A stretch of DNA of 64,000 nucleotides from Botryotinia globosa (Eukaryota; Ascomycota; Leotiomycetes; Helotiales; Sclerotiniaceae): contig RCSZ01000016.1 in assembly GCA_014898425.1 (NCBI GenBank), forward strand, positions 62,001 through 126,000, given 5' to 3'. The notes below the pieces were generated by a model that saw only the letters and a program-made list of their open reading frames with translations, searched no databases and was not told where the DNA came from. Made by a program: the position numbers and the translations under genes. Positions 38,301-48,210 of the stretch are shown here, piece by piece. Positions within the stretch are counted from its first letter, which is position 1. Each line of letters opens with the position of its first letter.

Positions 38301-38349
38301 TCCAAAAACGAGCATGATTTCAAGCACCTCCAGTTTCAAAAAACGTCCG
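35323..38349. other. Gene-less unique region right of the retrotransposon nest
   Basis: About 3 kb of normal composition. The longest frames are minus 35361-35675 (104 codons) and plus 37779-38120 (113 codons, Lys/Glu-rich, no motif). I recognise no domain, splice-linked gene or RNA gene. Confidence 0.45.
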
Positions 38350-39813
38350 CTAATAAGGATACGCTCTGACTTCTTCCTCTTTCTCCAAATCAAGGCCCGC
38401 TTCGACTTGCTCCTTATGTTTCTTGTCCAAATACTCCAATAGAACCTCACCATACTTCTCCTTTCCCTTGTACTTACTCACATCTTTACCCCAACTCCTC
38501 ACAGCACTTGCTAGTCTTCCCGGTACATACGGTTCTTCGCATATCTCCGTAATTGGATGGAAGTATGTTCTGATAGTAAATACCACACCGCCGGATCTCG
38601 GTAGTCTCCTTAAAGACTGCCGTTCGGAACGAAACCAATGATGCTCAACGGCTTTATTTTTCTCCGCAGTGTCCCAACTTACACTACCGGGCGCTCCATT
38701 TTCCGCGCCGATGCTTGATGACCATGCAAGTTGATCGTCTACTTGAATGAAATAGTTGTTCTGAAACACCGGTTAGTACATGCGGGTAGGCGTAAATCGC
38801 GCAAGTAGAGGCTTACACGCTGCACGGGTCCATTGGGCTGAACTCTGCGGAAAAAGTTCATCATTCCTTTCTCTAATTTCGCTTGGTACCCTGGTACGTC
38901 GCCAGAAGTATGTATCTCGCTCAAAGGCATGCCTAATTTATCCTCTAAACGCCAAAATCCTGCGAGTAAAATCGCGCCGGCAAGAAGATAGTACTGTCCA
39001 TCTTCCTTCTCAAACATGATTGCCAGATCATCTTGCGTGAATCGGGCTGCCATCTGCATTGGATCCTCTACAAGTGGCCTTTCAACAATGTTAAATGATT
39101 CGTTAGTGAGAAGATTGTCCATGCCAACTGGTGTGCGTTTGTAAAGTGTGGGGTAACGATCTGGGAGATACGCGCAGAGCTCCTCAAGCAGCTCAACAGC
39201 ACCATCAAACGCTGAGGGATCGGTATAGCAAGATCTAGCGCCACGTTCGATAATACGTTTAGCTTTGTCATCATGGAATTTCATGTATTGGTTATCCAAT
39301 TCTTTGAAACATTAGCCAGCTAGTCTATCATTTGAGGTATGATTCATGTACCTATCCATTCATTCCAATCCATGTTGCGTAAACCCATAGTAATGTGATA
39401 TGCGCCATAGCGAAATGGACGGTATGGATTTGGCTTCGTTTGCTGCACATCCCAATTAGGAAAAGGAACTGCTGTTGGGCGTTTGAATTGCATAGGCTCC
39501 CACACTATCAAGAAATCAGCTACTATTCATCAACCACTGCATCATACTAACCTCCTAAAGCTCTCTGTGCTTTACCGTTTTTGAAAGTCGGCTTCTCCAG
39601 GTCAGGTGTTCTCGGTCTGACGTATCTCGGTTTCTTGAACGTCGTTGCAGCTCGTATTAGCAGCCATACTGCAAGGACGACTAAGCCCGCACCATAAAGC
39701 AACATCTTGGGCTTGTCGTCAACAACTCGAGCGGCTTCCGAGGTGCTGAGTCTCTCGCAGGTAGATTTGGTCCATAGTTTGAAGCCATCCCAATTCGACT
39801 CACCCATTTTCAC
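38350..39813 (-). CDS. DUF3445 haem-dependent oxidative N-demethylase-like protein
   Basis: Four exons, 39813-39552, 39504-39352, 39301-38817 and 38760-38350, encode 436 residues, and all junctions keep phase. Residues about 37-55 (MLLYGAGLVVLAVWLLIRA) form one membrane anchor. The rest matches the PF11927 family (HODM alpha-subunit-like): [25 protein letters not shown], a YLPDRYP block, a DDLAIMF block, GFWRLEDKLGMPLSEIH, FFRRVQP, then R|NNYFIQVDDQL across the last intron. Bacterial relatives use haem to demethylate amines, and fungal homologues are uncharacterised. The anchor suggests an ER-membrane enzyme. Met at 39807 is an equally possible start. Confidence 0.85.
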
Positions 39814-40426
39814 GATAATTCAGTCTTGAAATTGAAAGCGAAGGGAATCTAGATGTGAATTCTTGCAGTGACTTGACTCGGAATGAGAAATATTGATAGT
39901 TCAATGAAATCATATGTTTATGTATGTATCGTGAATTGGGAATGAATGCTAAGATCTGTTGTGCGGCAGAACCCCGCCAAATTCGTTCTTATCGCCAGGG
40001 ATTTTTTTTCCCTTTCGGGTATGGGTTATCACTGTCAAATATCACGACGGCGTACGAACACCTCATCAGGCATAGAAAGTAATCTTGATCTTGAATCACT
40101 TGATGACGATTGATCGAGATGATACGATTTTGATTGTGAACTGGGGAGGACTCTAAGTACAATCTTTGATACCCGCAGTAAAGAACCACTTGGTCGTAAT
40201 GGAGGTATCAGAACAATGCAAACCTGTGAAAATCGTTTGGTAGTTACCATTCAACTAATGAACTTGGAAATGAAGGGGACAAAACGCCCAAATTTGTAAC
40301 TGCGAGCGTCTTCAATTGAAGTATCGTCAATATGGATTTTATTCAACGTCGAGAAAGACCAAAAGTTTTATGGGTCATAATTGTATTCTTAGCTACAAAG
40401 ATCATACATAGTCGTCCCCTCATGAA
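39814..40426. other. Intergenic between the DUF3445 gene start and NAF1 stop
   Basis: 613 bp. Both neighbours are on the minus strand, so this holds the DUF3445 promoter and the NAF1 3' end. No gene is seen. A CA(A/T)-poor, AT-mixed sequence with no strong TATA box. Confidence 0.5.
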
Positions 40427-42604
40427 TTATCTACCACCACCGTTCCCATTCTGCTGGCCTGGATGAGTCCATTGATTTACTCCGTTTTGGTTTGCCCCAT
40501 TCTGTTGAGCGAAGAATGCCGGGTTTATGAATGCGCCTGCAGGTAAGGGAGGAGGAGGAGGCATACCCGCCCAAGGGTTCTGTGCTTGAGCAAAAGGCTG
40601 TTGGGGTTGTTGAGGCTGTTGGTATGGTTGCTGATACGGTTGCTGATAACCTTGCGGGTACATTGGCCATACTGGAGGTTGTTGAGATGGGTATTGTGGT
40701 GATGGTTGGGGTTGATATTGCTGTGGCTGATTTTGATTGCCGTAAATATTCAGAGGTGGCGGAGGTGGAAAGTTAGGCTTTGGGGGTAATGAAGCTGATT
40801 GAGAGTTGAATGCCCCCGGACTTGGAGTAGAAGGTGGTAATGCATGGCTTGATTGCGATGGATTATTATGAGAATTGGCATTTCGATCATTATGTCCGCC
40901 ACCTCTTCCTCGGCCTCTTCCCCAATCTCCTCTACCTCTGTCTCCACGACCTCTTCCTCTGCCCCTACCACCATGATCACCACGTTGACTTGATCTGTTA
41001 TAATGCGAACCCTCTTGAGGAGCTTCACTACCACTTGCCCCACCAGTAAATCCCACTGGTCTAGTAAGTGTTTTATAAGGGCCATCCTCGGCTTCGTCGT
41101 AGTTCAAAACAGCGCTGTTGTTACCAGAGATATATGGTTTTTGCGAAGCATGCCCACCACGTGAATTGCTGCCATTCTGCAGAGTCTTAGCACCTCTCTT
41201 CTCTGCCCGCTTTTGCTTTATCATTCGCTTATGCTCAGCCTCCTTTTCATCATCAGAGAATTCCATTTCCTCGTCGCCAACTTCTTCGTCGTACAAGTTT
41301 GAAGCATCTGTACCTTTGTATGCTTTCAAAGCTTGTGTAAAGACGTACGTTGAATGCTGTTCAGAGTAATACACCGCAGTCCCAACGGATAGTCCTGCTT
41401 CGGCAATTGCAGCTGCGTTCGTGAATCTTACACAATACAATGGTTGTTCCACTCTGCCCAACGTTTCCGACACTACACCTATAACGCTGCGATCCTCTAA
41501 ACATAGCACAGATTCTTCTCTCAATACTTGATATTCTCCACTTGTGAAAGCTTTAATGAGAATGATATTATCCACGACTCCTTCCACAGCTCCCAGTTTT
41601 GTGATAGGCATTTCAGGCGTTATTGTGACATCTGGTTTAGGTATCACCTCTTCTGGAACTTCGTTCTTCGTACGTAGGTGGCCTCCGGTGCGCTTTTCTC
41701 CACTTGCAATTCCCTCATCATCTGAGCCCCCATCGTCTTCCGTCATTAAGATTCTTGCTTGTTCTTCTGGACTTAATAATTTGTAGGCATTTTCTCCATC
41801 CTCCTCCTCACTATCGTCCTCGGATGAACTATCACTTGAGGAATCTGACGAAGACTCATAGGGAGATGAGTCAACCTCCCATTCTGGGTGTTCCTCTTCT
41901 GTCGCTGGTGCTCCAGATGCATTGTTCGTTGCAACATCCGCAGTCACAGTCGCAGGTTGTAGCAGGCCTCCTAGCATCGCCTCTAAAGCATGGGTCAAAT
42001 CCGGTTGATTGGCATGGCTCTCCGGTGCTTGAGTATCAATAGTACTAGGTTGAGGTCCTAGTGATTCTTCCAATGCCATATCTTTCCCTTGTTCAACATG
42101 AATGTCTGTGGCAGATTGTGACGGCGCAATGTCCATCGCGTCGTTTTCGGCATCTTGCGTGTTCGTTGTGGCTTGTTCCAGAGGCGCTTGTTCAATCTCC
42201 GAATTATTCTGATCTTTTGTTTGCTCGATGCCGACTCCCGTCTCCTGTAAAATTTCACTTTTGATTTCTGGAAGATTTTCTGGAGTCGCATCAGTGGTCA
42301 CAGCAATCGCGGATTCTTGAAGTAGAGGTTCGGCATCCGCCATTTTGAAATCTTCTACAGATTGAGCATGACTGCTTTCTGGCAATTTCTCTTGTGATGT
42401 GGCAGGTTCCTCTAAAGGATTCTCTGCGAGGTCGTTCTCCACTGTTGGGGTTGGATTCTCAGACTTTGGCGCATTTCCAAGTCGTCCCAGCCCGGGTATA
42501 TTGGAGAGAGTGGATGAAGATGAGGCAGGTTCTTCACTCTCCCCTTTTAGATTAGACTTCTCATCTTGCGGAGGAATTGACGATATGGAGTCAGAGTTAC
42601 TCAT
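40427..42604 (-). CDS. NAF1: H/ACA ribonucleoprotein assembly factor NAF1
   Basis: Single exon, 725 residues. Naf1 is the nuclear chaperone that holds the Gar1 site while H/ACA snoRNPs (pseudouridylation, rRNA processing) assemble. The N-terminal 310 residues are acidic, Ser/Glu-rich and low complexity. The Gar1-like beta-barrel lies at about 318-430, recognisable from ITKLGAVEGVVDNIILIK, SVLCLEDRSVIGVVSETLG and VGTAVYYSEQHSTYVFTQ, followed by KGTDASNLYDEE typical of Naf1. Then come a basic segment, an RGG/GRG-rich stretch at about 535-570 and a Pro/Gln-rich tail. The frame is open to 42793, but Met at 42604 begins family-like acidic sequence. Shares a divergent upstream region with ALG9. Confidence 0.93.
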   Translation of the reverse strand: MSNSDSISSIPPQDEKSNLKGESEEPASSSSTLSNIPGLGRLGNAPKSENPTPTVENDLAENPLEEPATSQEKLPESSHAQSVEDFKMADAEPLLQESAIAVTTDATPENLPEIKSEILQETGVGIEQTKDQNNSEIEQAPLEQATTNTQDAENDAMDIAPSQSATDIHVEQGKDMALEESLGPQPSTIDTQAPESHANQPDLTHALEAMLGGLLQPATVTADVATNNASGAPATEEEHPEWEVDSSPYESSSDSSSDSSSEDDSEEEDGENAYKLLSPEEQARILMTEDDGGSDDEGIASGEKRTGGHLRTKNEVPEEVIPKPDVTITPEMPITKLGAVEGVVDNIILIKAFTSGEYQVLREESVLCLEDRSVIGVVSETLGRVEQPLYCVRFTNAAAIAEAGLSVGTAVYYSEQHSTYVFTQALKAYKGTDASNLYDEEVGDEEMEFSDDEKEAEHKRMIKQKRAEKRGAKTLQNGSNSRGGHASQKPYISGNNSAVLNYDEAEDGPYKTLTRPVGFTGGASGSEAPQEGSHYNRSSQRGDHGGRGRGRGRGDRGRGDWGRGRGRGGGHNDRNANSHNNPSQSSHALPPSTPSPGAFNSQSASLPPKPNFPPPPPLNIYGNQNQPQQYQPQPSPQYPSQQPPVWPMYPQGYQQPYQQPYQQPQQPQQPFAQAQNPWAGMPPPPPLPAGAFINPAFFAQQNGANQNGVNQWTHPGQQNGNGGGR

Positions 42605-43066
42605 GCTTCCAGTTGAAATCAAAAACGATCTGTGAGAGGTTTGGTGACGATGTATTGCGCTCGAGTGATTTTCGTGGTAGACTTTATCAATTGACTCGAA
42701 TTTAAATATGTGATACCAGTGCCAATAGAATATTATAAGAGTACAATATGAATATGGGAATTCAAAAGAAAGTTTGACAAAAATTTGCTGCAATGCGATA
42801 CTTCAATGTTGTACGAGTTATTGACCAGAAAGTTTTTGAACTTCAAAATTTCCAAATATTTCCCGACGCTAATCATCTAATCTTAGCGCCGGCCGATAAG
42901 CTTTTATGGATTCTTATCGGTATGCACAATTCAAGCTCTCCATTTTATGTAAGCTTTATGTAAGTACACTAGAACACGCACCAGTGACGATGTCATCGTT
43001 AAAGTCTGCGGACATTGAATTGATTTTTGGAAATCGATTAAAAAAAGCAAGTCAATTGCAACAACA
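42605..43066. promoter_or_regulatory. Divergent NAF1 / ALG9 intergenic promoter region
   Basis: 462 bp between the two start codons. Contains GATAAG at 42894-42899 and CTTATCGG at about 42913 next to the palindromic GCGCCGGC core, and no clear TATA box. Both genes serve constitutive growth functions, so co-regulation is plausible but unproven. Confidence 0.45.
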
Positions 43067-45103
43067 ATGGCCCCTCCGCAGCCAGTGAAATTGGGCTCAT
43101 CTAATGGAGGAGAACCTTCTAAAGCTTCACATTCAAAAAAGAGAAAGTTAGTATCTCAGAAAAGTTATGTGTGAAATATTCTAACCAAGTTTCAATAGAC
43201 CTGCCACTCCATTCGCAGTTCAACCTATCAGCGCATTTTATGTCTTCCTAGGAGCAAATATATTGGCAGCTCTGTATGCTCCTATACAGGATTGTGACGA
43301 GACCTTTAATTACTGGGAACCTACACATTATCTCAGTCATAGATATGGATTACAAACTTGGGAATATTCTCCGGAATTCGCGATTCGAAGTTGGCTCTAT
43401 GTCACTATCCATGCCCTGATGGGGAATTTCAGAAGGCTACTCCCATTCCCCACGAAGGTATAGAAAAATTCAATATTCATAGACGGTTAGAATCCTAATG
43501 GAGGTATAGGTTGGCGAATTCTATTTCATTCGATATTGTCTCGCATTCATATGCGCTCTGTGCCAGACGCAAATGTTTCGAGTCATTAACGGAACCTTGA
43601 ACCCGCGAGTCGCCATGTTCTTCATGATGGCCAATATCTTCAGCCCTGGATTCTTTCATGCCTCGGCCTCCTTTTTACCATCGAGCTTTGCTATGTATAC
43701 AACTATGCTTGGAATGGCCGCCTTCATGAACTGGAGAGGGGGGTTAAAGACTGCGCAGGGTATTTTTTGGTTCGCCGTCGGTGGAATTCTCGGCTGGCCA
43801 TTCTCTATGGCCTTGTCTGCCCCTTTCTTAATTGAAGAGATAATTTTCGCTAGCTTGAGCGATAAAAATGCTGTCGTCGATACCGTAATGCGATTCGTCA
43901 GGGGGATTGTTGGAGGGTTGATTGTTTTGGTAAGCTTTTCCCAAGTTTCATTTTCTACAATCGCTAAAATTACAACAAGTTCTTTGAATTCGTCATTTCT
44001 GGCCTTTTCTATAGGCAATTAGTGATTGTCCCTTTGAACATTGTTCTTTATAATATCTTCAGTGGAGAGGGAAGAGGTCCTGAGATCTATGGTACTGAGC
44101 CATGGCATTTTTACATTCGTAATCTGATTCTCAACTTCAATATCTGGTTTGTGCTTGCAATTTCAGCTCTCCCGCTTTTCATACTTCAGAAACTGTTTGG
44201 GTCACGAGAAGGCGGCACCACAACAGCCCTTCGTAGCGTTATTTTCATGGCACCATTTTACGTTTGGCTTGCAATATTCAGCTTCCAGCCACATAAGGAA
44301 GAACGATTCATGTATCCAGCCTACCCATGCCTTGCACTGAATGCGGCCATGTCACTTCACATCCTCTTGGCGGCTTTCGGTCATTCGGATCCTAAAACTT
44401 TGATCGGTAAGATTCCAGCTAAATTGAAGCTATTGTTTGTGAGCTTCTTCATCATCGGATCTGTGGATATTGGCGTAGCAAGAATTTATGGGATCTATAC
44501 AGCGTACTCGGCCCCCTTAAAAATATATAGTCCTCTCCAAAATGGTACGCTTGGGGCACGAGGGGATTCCGTCTGCTTTGCCAAAGAGTGGTACAGATTT
44601 CCCAGCTCTTATCATTTGCCAAACGGCATGAAAGCAAAATTTGTAAAGAGCGAATTCGATGGTCTCCTCCCCGGTGAGTTTTCCGAAGCTAGTACGGGAT
44701 TCGGAATCTGGCCCACATGGCTCATCCCGTCGGGTATGAATGACCGAAACATCGAAGACATGAGCAAATATGTAAGTAAATCTATTCGCAAACACCCTTC
44801 CTCGCAGGTTGTAAAAGAAACTAATATTACATTCAGGTTGACCTCAAGTCCTGTAACTTTCTGGTCGATACCTACTATCCTGGCTCTGTGGCCTCCGAGC
44901 TTGAGCCTCACTACATCACGGACTCCGAGAACTGGGAGCCCGTAAAATGTGAACCATTCCTCGATGCATCTAAAACTCACATCCTGGCACGAACCATATG
45001 GTTACCAGATTTACCGTTTATCCCAGAGAGGTTCCGCAGAAACTGGGGAAGTCACTGCTTATTGAAACGAGCACCAAAGAAGGCAGTTGCTAGCTCTGTA
45101 TAA
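43067..45103 (+). CDS. ALG9: Alpha-1,2-mannosyltransferase ALG9 (GT22), 5 exons
   Basis: Exons 43067-43146, 43199-43457, 43510-43929, 43980-44771 and 44837-45103 encode 605 residues. This ER multi-pass enzyme adds mannose to the dolichol-linked N-glycan precursor using dolichyl-phosphate mannose. Family marks: DCDETFNYWEPTHYL in the first luminal loop (catalytic acidic pair), TWEYSPEFAIRSWLY, SPGFFHASASFLPSSFAMY, GTEPWHFYIRNL, and HKEERFMYPAYP near the end of the membrane domain. The C-terminal luminal part follows (VKCEPFLDA). Exon 4 starts at TTC TTT GAA, not at the later AG near 44014, because only this keeps frame and gives FYRQLVIVPLNIV. Length fits the family. Confidence 0.95.
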
Positions 45104-45253
45104 AATTTCTTGTATATCAAAAGTTTGTGTTTTAGATTTCAATTTGGTGTCCGTGTATTTACAATATCCTATCAAGGTATGTGCAATCGCAATAAGAACA
45201 TAGGTTTCATAGACATCTCCTTCCCAGTTCCTTGCTTGTGCGTCATCAATCTC

Positions 45254-46360
45254 CTAATCAACAGTTGCTCCATTGAAATAATGAATCGTCTCATCTACAC
45301 ATCCCGTTGGCGTCAAATACGCATAATTTCCCAAATTGATCCACAACTCCTGAGCGCCACAAACCAACCACGCACTTAAGTTCGGCCTACTAATGCTAGC
45401 TACACTCCACGTTACCGCATCTCCACTAAATGCAAACGTGCCAAACGTATTCTGGGTGGTATTGAATGTCACTGATAATTTAACAGCAGATGAATTCGCG
45501 GGTGGTTGGACATTTGCATAGAGGAACGTATTTGGAGCGACTAACTCAACTAGCTGTCCAGATACGATTTGATACTGGCCGGCGGTGGACCTGTCGGCTA
45601 GGACAGCAGTGCCGGGCTTGGCAGTTGGGGAAGCTTGGAGGTAGGAACTACAAGGTAAAGATGAATTAGACTTTGTCCCCCAGATGATGTTGTTTGATTT
45701 TCCTATCCGTCTCCGGAATTGAGATGATCTCTGGAATCAATGCTTTCAAGCCTATTTCTAAGTTATAAAAGTGGGAATACTGACTGAGAGTTTGGGGTTT
45801 CAACGGCACGAATCCAATAGTAGCCACTTTGTAGAGTCGCTCCCGGGTACGAGGCTATACCGGTGGTAGTAGTTGTGGAAAGTGTGGTTGTTGTTGAATG
45901 TATGGTAGTTGGCGTGCCGGGAGTGGTTGTAGCCGGTGTTGTCGCAATGGTTGTTGATGATGATGCGGTGCCAGGAAGGCATTGGGAGTAGTCTTCTCAG
46001 TATAGTGGTCAGTAGGTATAATTCAGGCGGAAAGGTAGTGGATTACATGGACTGATTGCATGGTTAGTGAATGTCAGGAAGCGAGATGGTTCAGTTGAAG
46101 AATCTATGACGGGCATGACAAGTGAGAAGCGGGTATAATCTTACTTGGAATAAGTACACACATAACCCGATGCACAAGTCGTTGCGCCGGTCCAGCCTGT
46201 CCCTCCACCTGCCGTCCGGAATTTATTAGCGATGTCTAGAAGATGCGTCCTCCATTCACGACTCTTACTTACACTGGCTCCATGCAGCTTGCTGTGCATA
46301 CACATTTTGAATTCCTGCAATTATAAGCAGAGTTGCTTTTAACTGACCATTGGAATACAT
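45254..46360 (-). CDS. Secreted CBM1 protein with conserved C-terminal domain
   Basis: Five exons, 46360-46273, 46208-46145, 46051-46047 (5 nt), 45992-45785 and 45647-45254, encode 252 residues. Residues 1-22 (MYSNGQLKATLLIIAGIQNV) form a signal peptide. Residues about 23-60 are a family 1 carbohydrate-binding module: WSQCGGTGWTGATTCASGY, VCTYSNPYYSQCLPG, with four Cys and the aromatic cellulose-binding face. A Ser/Thr-rich linker follows to about residue 90. The C-terminal domain starts SGYYWIRAVETPN and contains PGTAVLADRSTAGQY and RPNLSAWLVCG. I know it from other fungal secreted proteins but cannot assign an activity. Likely acts outside the cell on plant cell wall. The exon structure is inferred from frame and the CBM1 pattern. 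Confidence 0.82.
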
Positions 46361-46767
46361 AATAATTAAAAAGCAATTCTTCTGTTTTGATTTCTATGAA
46401 ATCAATGCAGAAAAAGCACTAGAAAAATGGATTCTTATATTCATCAATTTTATAGTAGTATCTTTCTCGGACCGACAAACCCGTAGAGGCAGAATGTATA
46501 TAAATTGAATTATTGGTCTCATGACCGCTGACCTCTAGGGAGCTATAAATTTGAAACGGATACTGACAAGGTAAAAGAACAAAAGGATTGTTCCACATAA
46601 TTCGAGGGTCTTGACTTATACTTTATTTATTTTCCATACTTGAGATCAATCAGCATTGCTGGTTCTTCGCTCGCACATTAATAAAGCAGCATCTCAAATT
46701 ATATTCAATTCCCACATTCATCAGGCACAATCGCTATTGTAGGATGAGGTAGGTGCGACTCTAATAA
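46361..46767. other. Upstream region of the CBM1 gene
   Basis: 407 bp, AT-rich, no gene. Holds the CBM1 promoter and ends at the left target duplication of the MITE. Confidence 0.4.
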
Positions 46768-47124
46768 GGGCCCGTTCGGATCGATTTTTTAAGCGATATT
46801 GGGCTATATTTGTTGACAATATAAATTTAAATAAGCATTTATTGAATGTAAATATTGTTCAATAATTTATATTGATAAAAAAAGTAATGAATTGAATACT
46901 AATATTGAGCTACAAAGAGTTACAAAATATTGATTAACAAATTTGAAAATTTGTATAACAATCTTATCAAATCTCTAATACAACTTTGATTAGTATTTGT
47001 CAATATATTATTACTCTATATTTTGTAGATTACAAATTTCAGCCTTATATTTAACAAATTTATCTAAATTATTAGTCAATATATTATTTTGTCAATAAAT
47101 TAAAAAAACGATCCGAACGGGCTC
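46768..47124. mobile_element. Tourist-like MITE (PIF/Harbinger type)
   Basis: 357-bp AT-rich element. The left end GGGCCCGTTCGGATCGATTT is mirrored by the right end, whose reverse complement reads GAGCCCGTTCGGATCGTTTT; inverted repeats are about 25 bp. The 3-bp TAA duplication at 46765-46767 and 47125-47127 and the GGGCCCGTTCGG-type terminus are typical of PIF/Harbinger-derived Tourist MITEs. No coding capacity. Lies between the CBM1 gene promoter and the SDR relic. Confidence 0.85.
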
Positions 47125-47244
47125 TAAGTCTATACAATGTCGAAATTATAGCTCTGGTTGTGATTCAATTCTCTTCATTACAGTTCAGAATATTCTCAAA
47201 CCCCCTCTTTCCACAAATGTGAGTCTCTACAGTATAAATTCAAC

Positions 47245-47860
47245 ATGATTAGTCTTCCAAAGTACTATGTAGTCATAGGTGCCAGTCCATGTATCGGGCA
47301 CGAATTTGCACGGCAGTTACCCTTGGCACACCCCCAGAACATCGTCTTCGCAACTTATAGATCTTTTGAAACGCCGCAGGCCTTGTACGATCTCGCCAAG
47401 GCACTTAAGGATCCGTCCAAATTACGGATATTGAAGTGTGATTTTACGAATGAGCAGACTATCAAGGATATCTGTAGCCGCATATTCGGCCTCTAAAACC
47501 GCGCTTAATATGGGCTTACTTACGTGTATGTTATTTTTCACTTAATAAGCAACCCCTTCTCATCGCTTTACAAATCATGGCCATGTCTATCCTTCTCACA
47601 TATTCTTTCTCATAGCATCTAGCCGTCGAAGTACACAGAGATTTGGGCTCTGAAGCTCCGGTGATATTGGCTCTTCACACAGCTGAAACAGGCGCTGATT
47701 TGGGACCTAATCCCGCGGAGTTGACGGAGGAGCAAATACGTGTGAAGGGATGTTTGAAGATTATAAGGGAAAAGGGAAAGTATGGGAGTGATAGGAGATC
47801 CGGAAGCAGCCACGTTGTGGGCTTGCAATGGGCTGAGACAATCTTGGTGAGCTGCTTCTG
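47245..47860 (+). pseudogene. Short-chain dehydrogenase relic with internal deletion
   Basis: The first frame (47245-47496) has an SDR start: YYVVIGASPCIGHEFARQL (Rossmann GASxxIG), then NIVFATYR and LKCDFTNEQTIKDI (the D-x-T second-strand block). It then stops. A second frame from about 47620 reads VEVHRDLGSEAPVILALHTAETGADLG, then LTEEQIRVKGCLKIIREKGK, matching the C-terminal part of the same SDR family (VILALHPGEV-TD, VKGCLKII). The catalytic Tyr-x-x-x-Lys region, about 100 residues, is missing. So this is a deleted, frameshifted gene. Confidence 0.75.
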
Positions 47861-48210
47861 CGGGTTGTTCGTGGGAAGAGTGGAGATGTACTTGATGGGC
47901 TGTACTTGTTATTTTGGGCTAGGCGTCGAATATATTAATTATACTAGGGTGCATCATGAAATAACTTAGATAGGATGCCAGGTTTTACGGGTTCGAGTCG
48001 AGCAATAAACACGGACTGTATAATAATACACTATAGAATAATGGATATCGGATTTATAGATAAATTCATATTTCCAATTTAAGAGTGATCAATTACCTCT
48101 AATGTATCATGGTGACTTTTGCCACTATACAGCACTCCCCAAATCCGTACCGACTGATGCTCGAATTGCATCATACTCTAGCTTCCATGAACCATCAATA
48201 ACCACAAGTC
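47861..48210. other. Intergenic between the SDR relic and the nucleoside-phosphorylase-like gene
   Basis: 350 bp, no gene recognised. A lone GGGTTCGAGTC word at about 47990 resembles a tRNA B box without a tRNA around it. Confidence 0.4.

Noticed and set aside
42605..42793. 63-codon N-terminal extension of NAF1
   Set aside because: Hydrophobic, Phe/Tyr-rich sequence unlike Naf1, in the divergent promoter region. A nuclear protein is unlikely to start this way.
47975..48010. tRNA B-box-like GGGTTCGAGTC
   Set aside because: No A box, acceptor stem or anticodon arm at the right distance.
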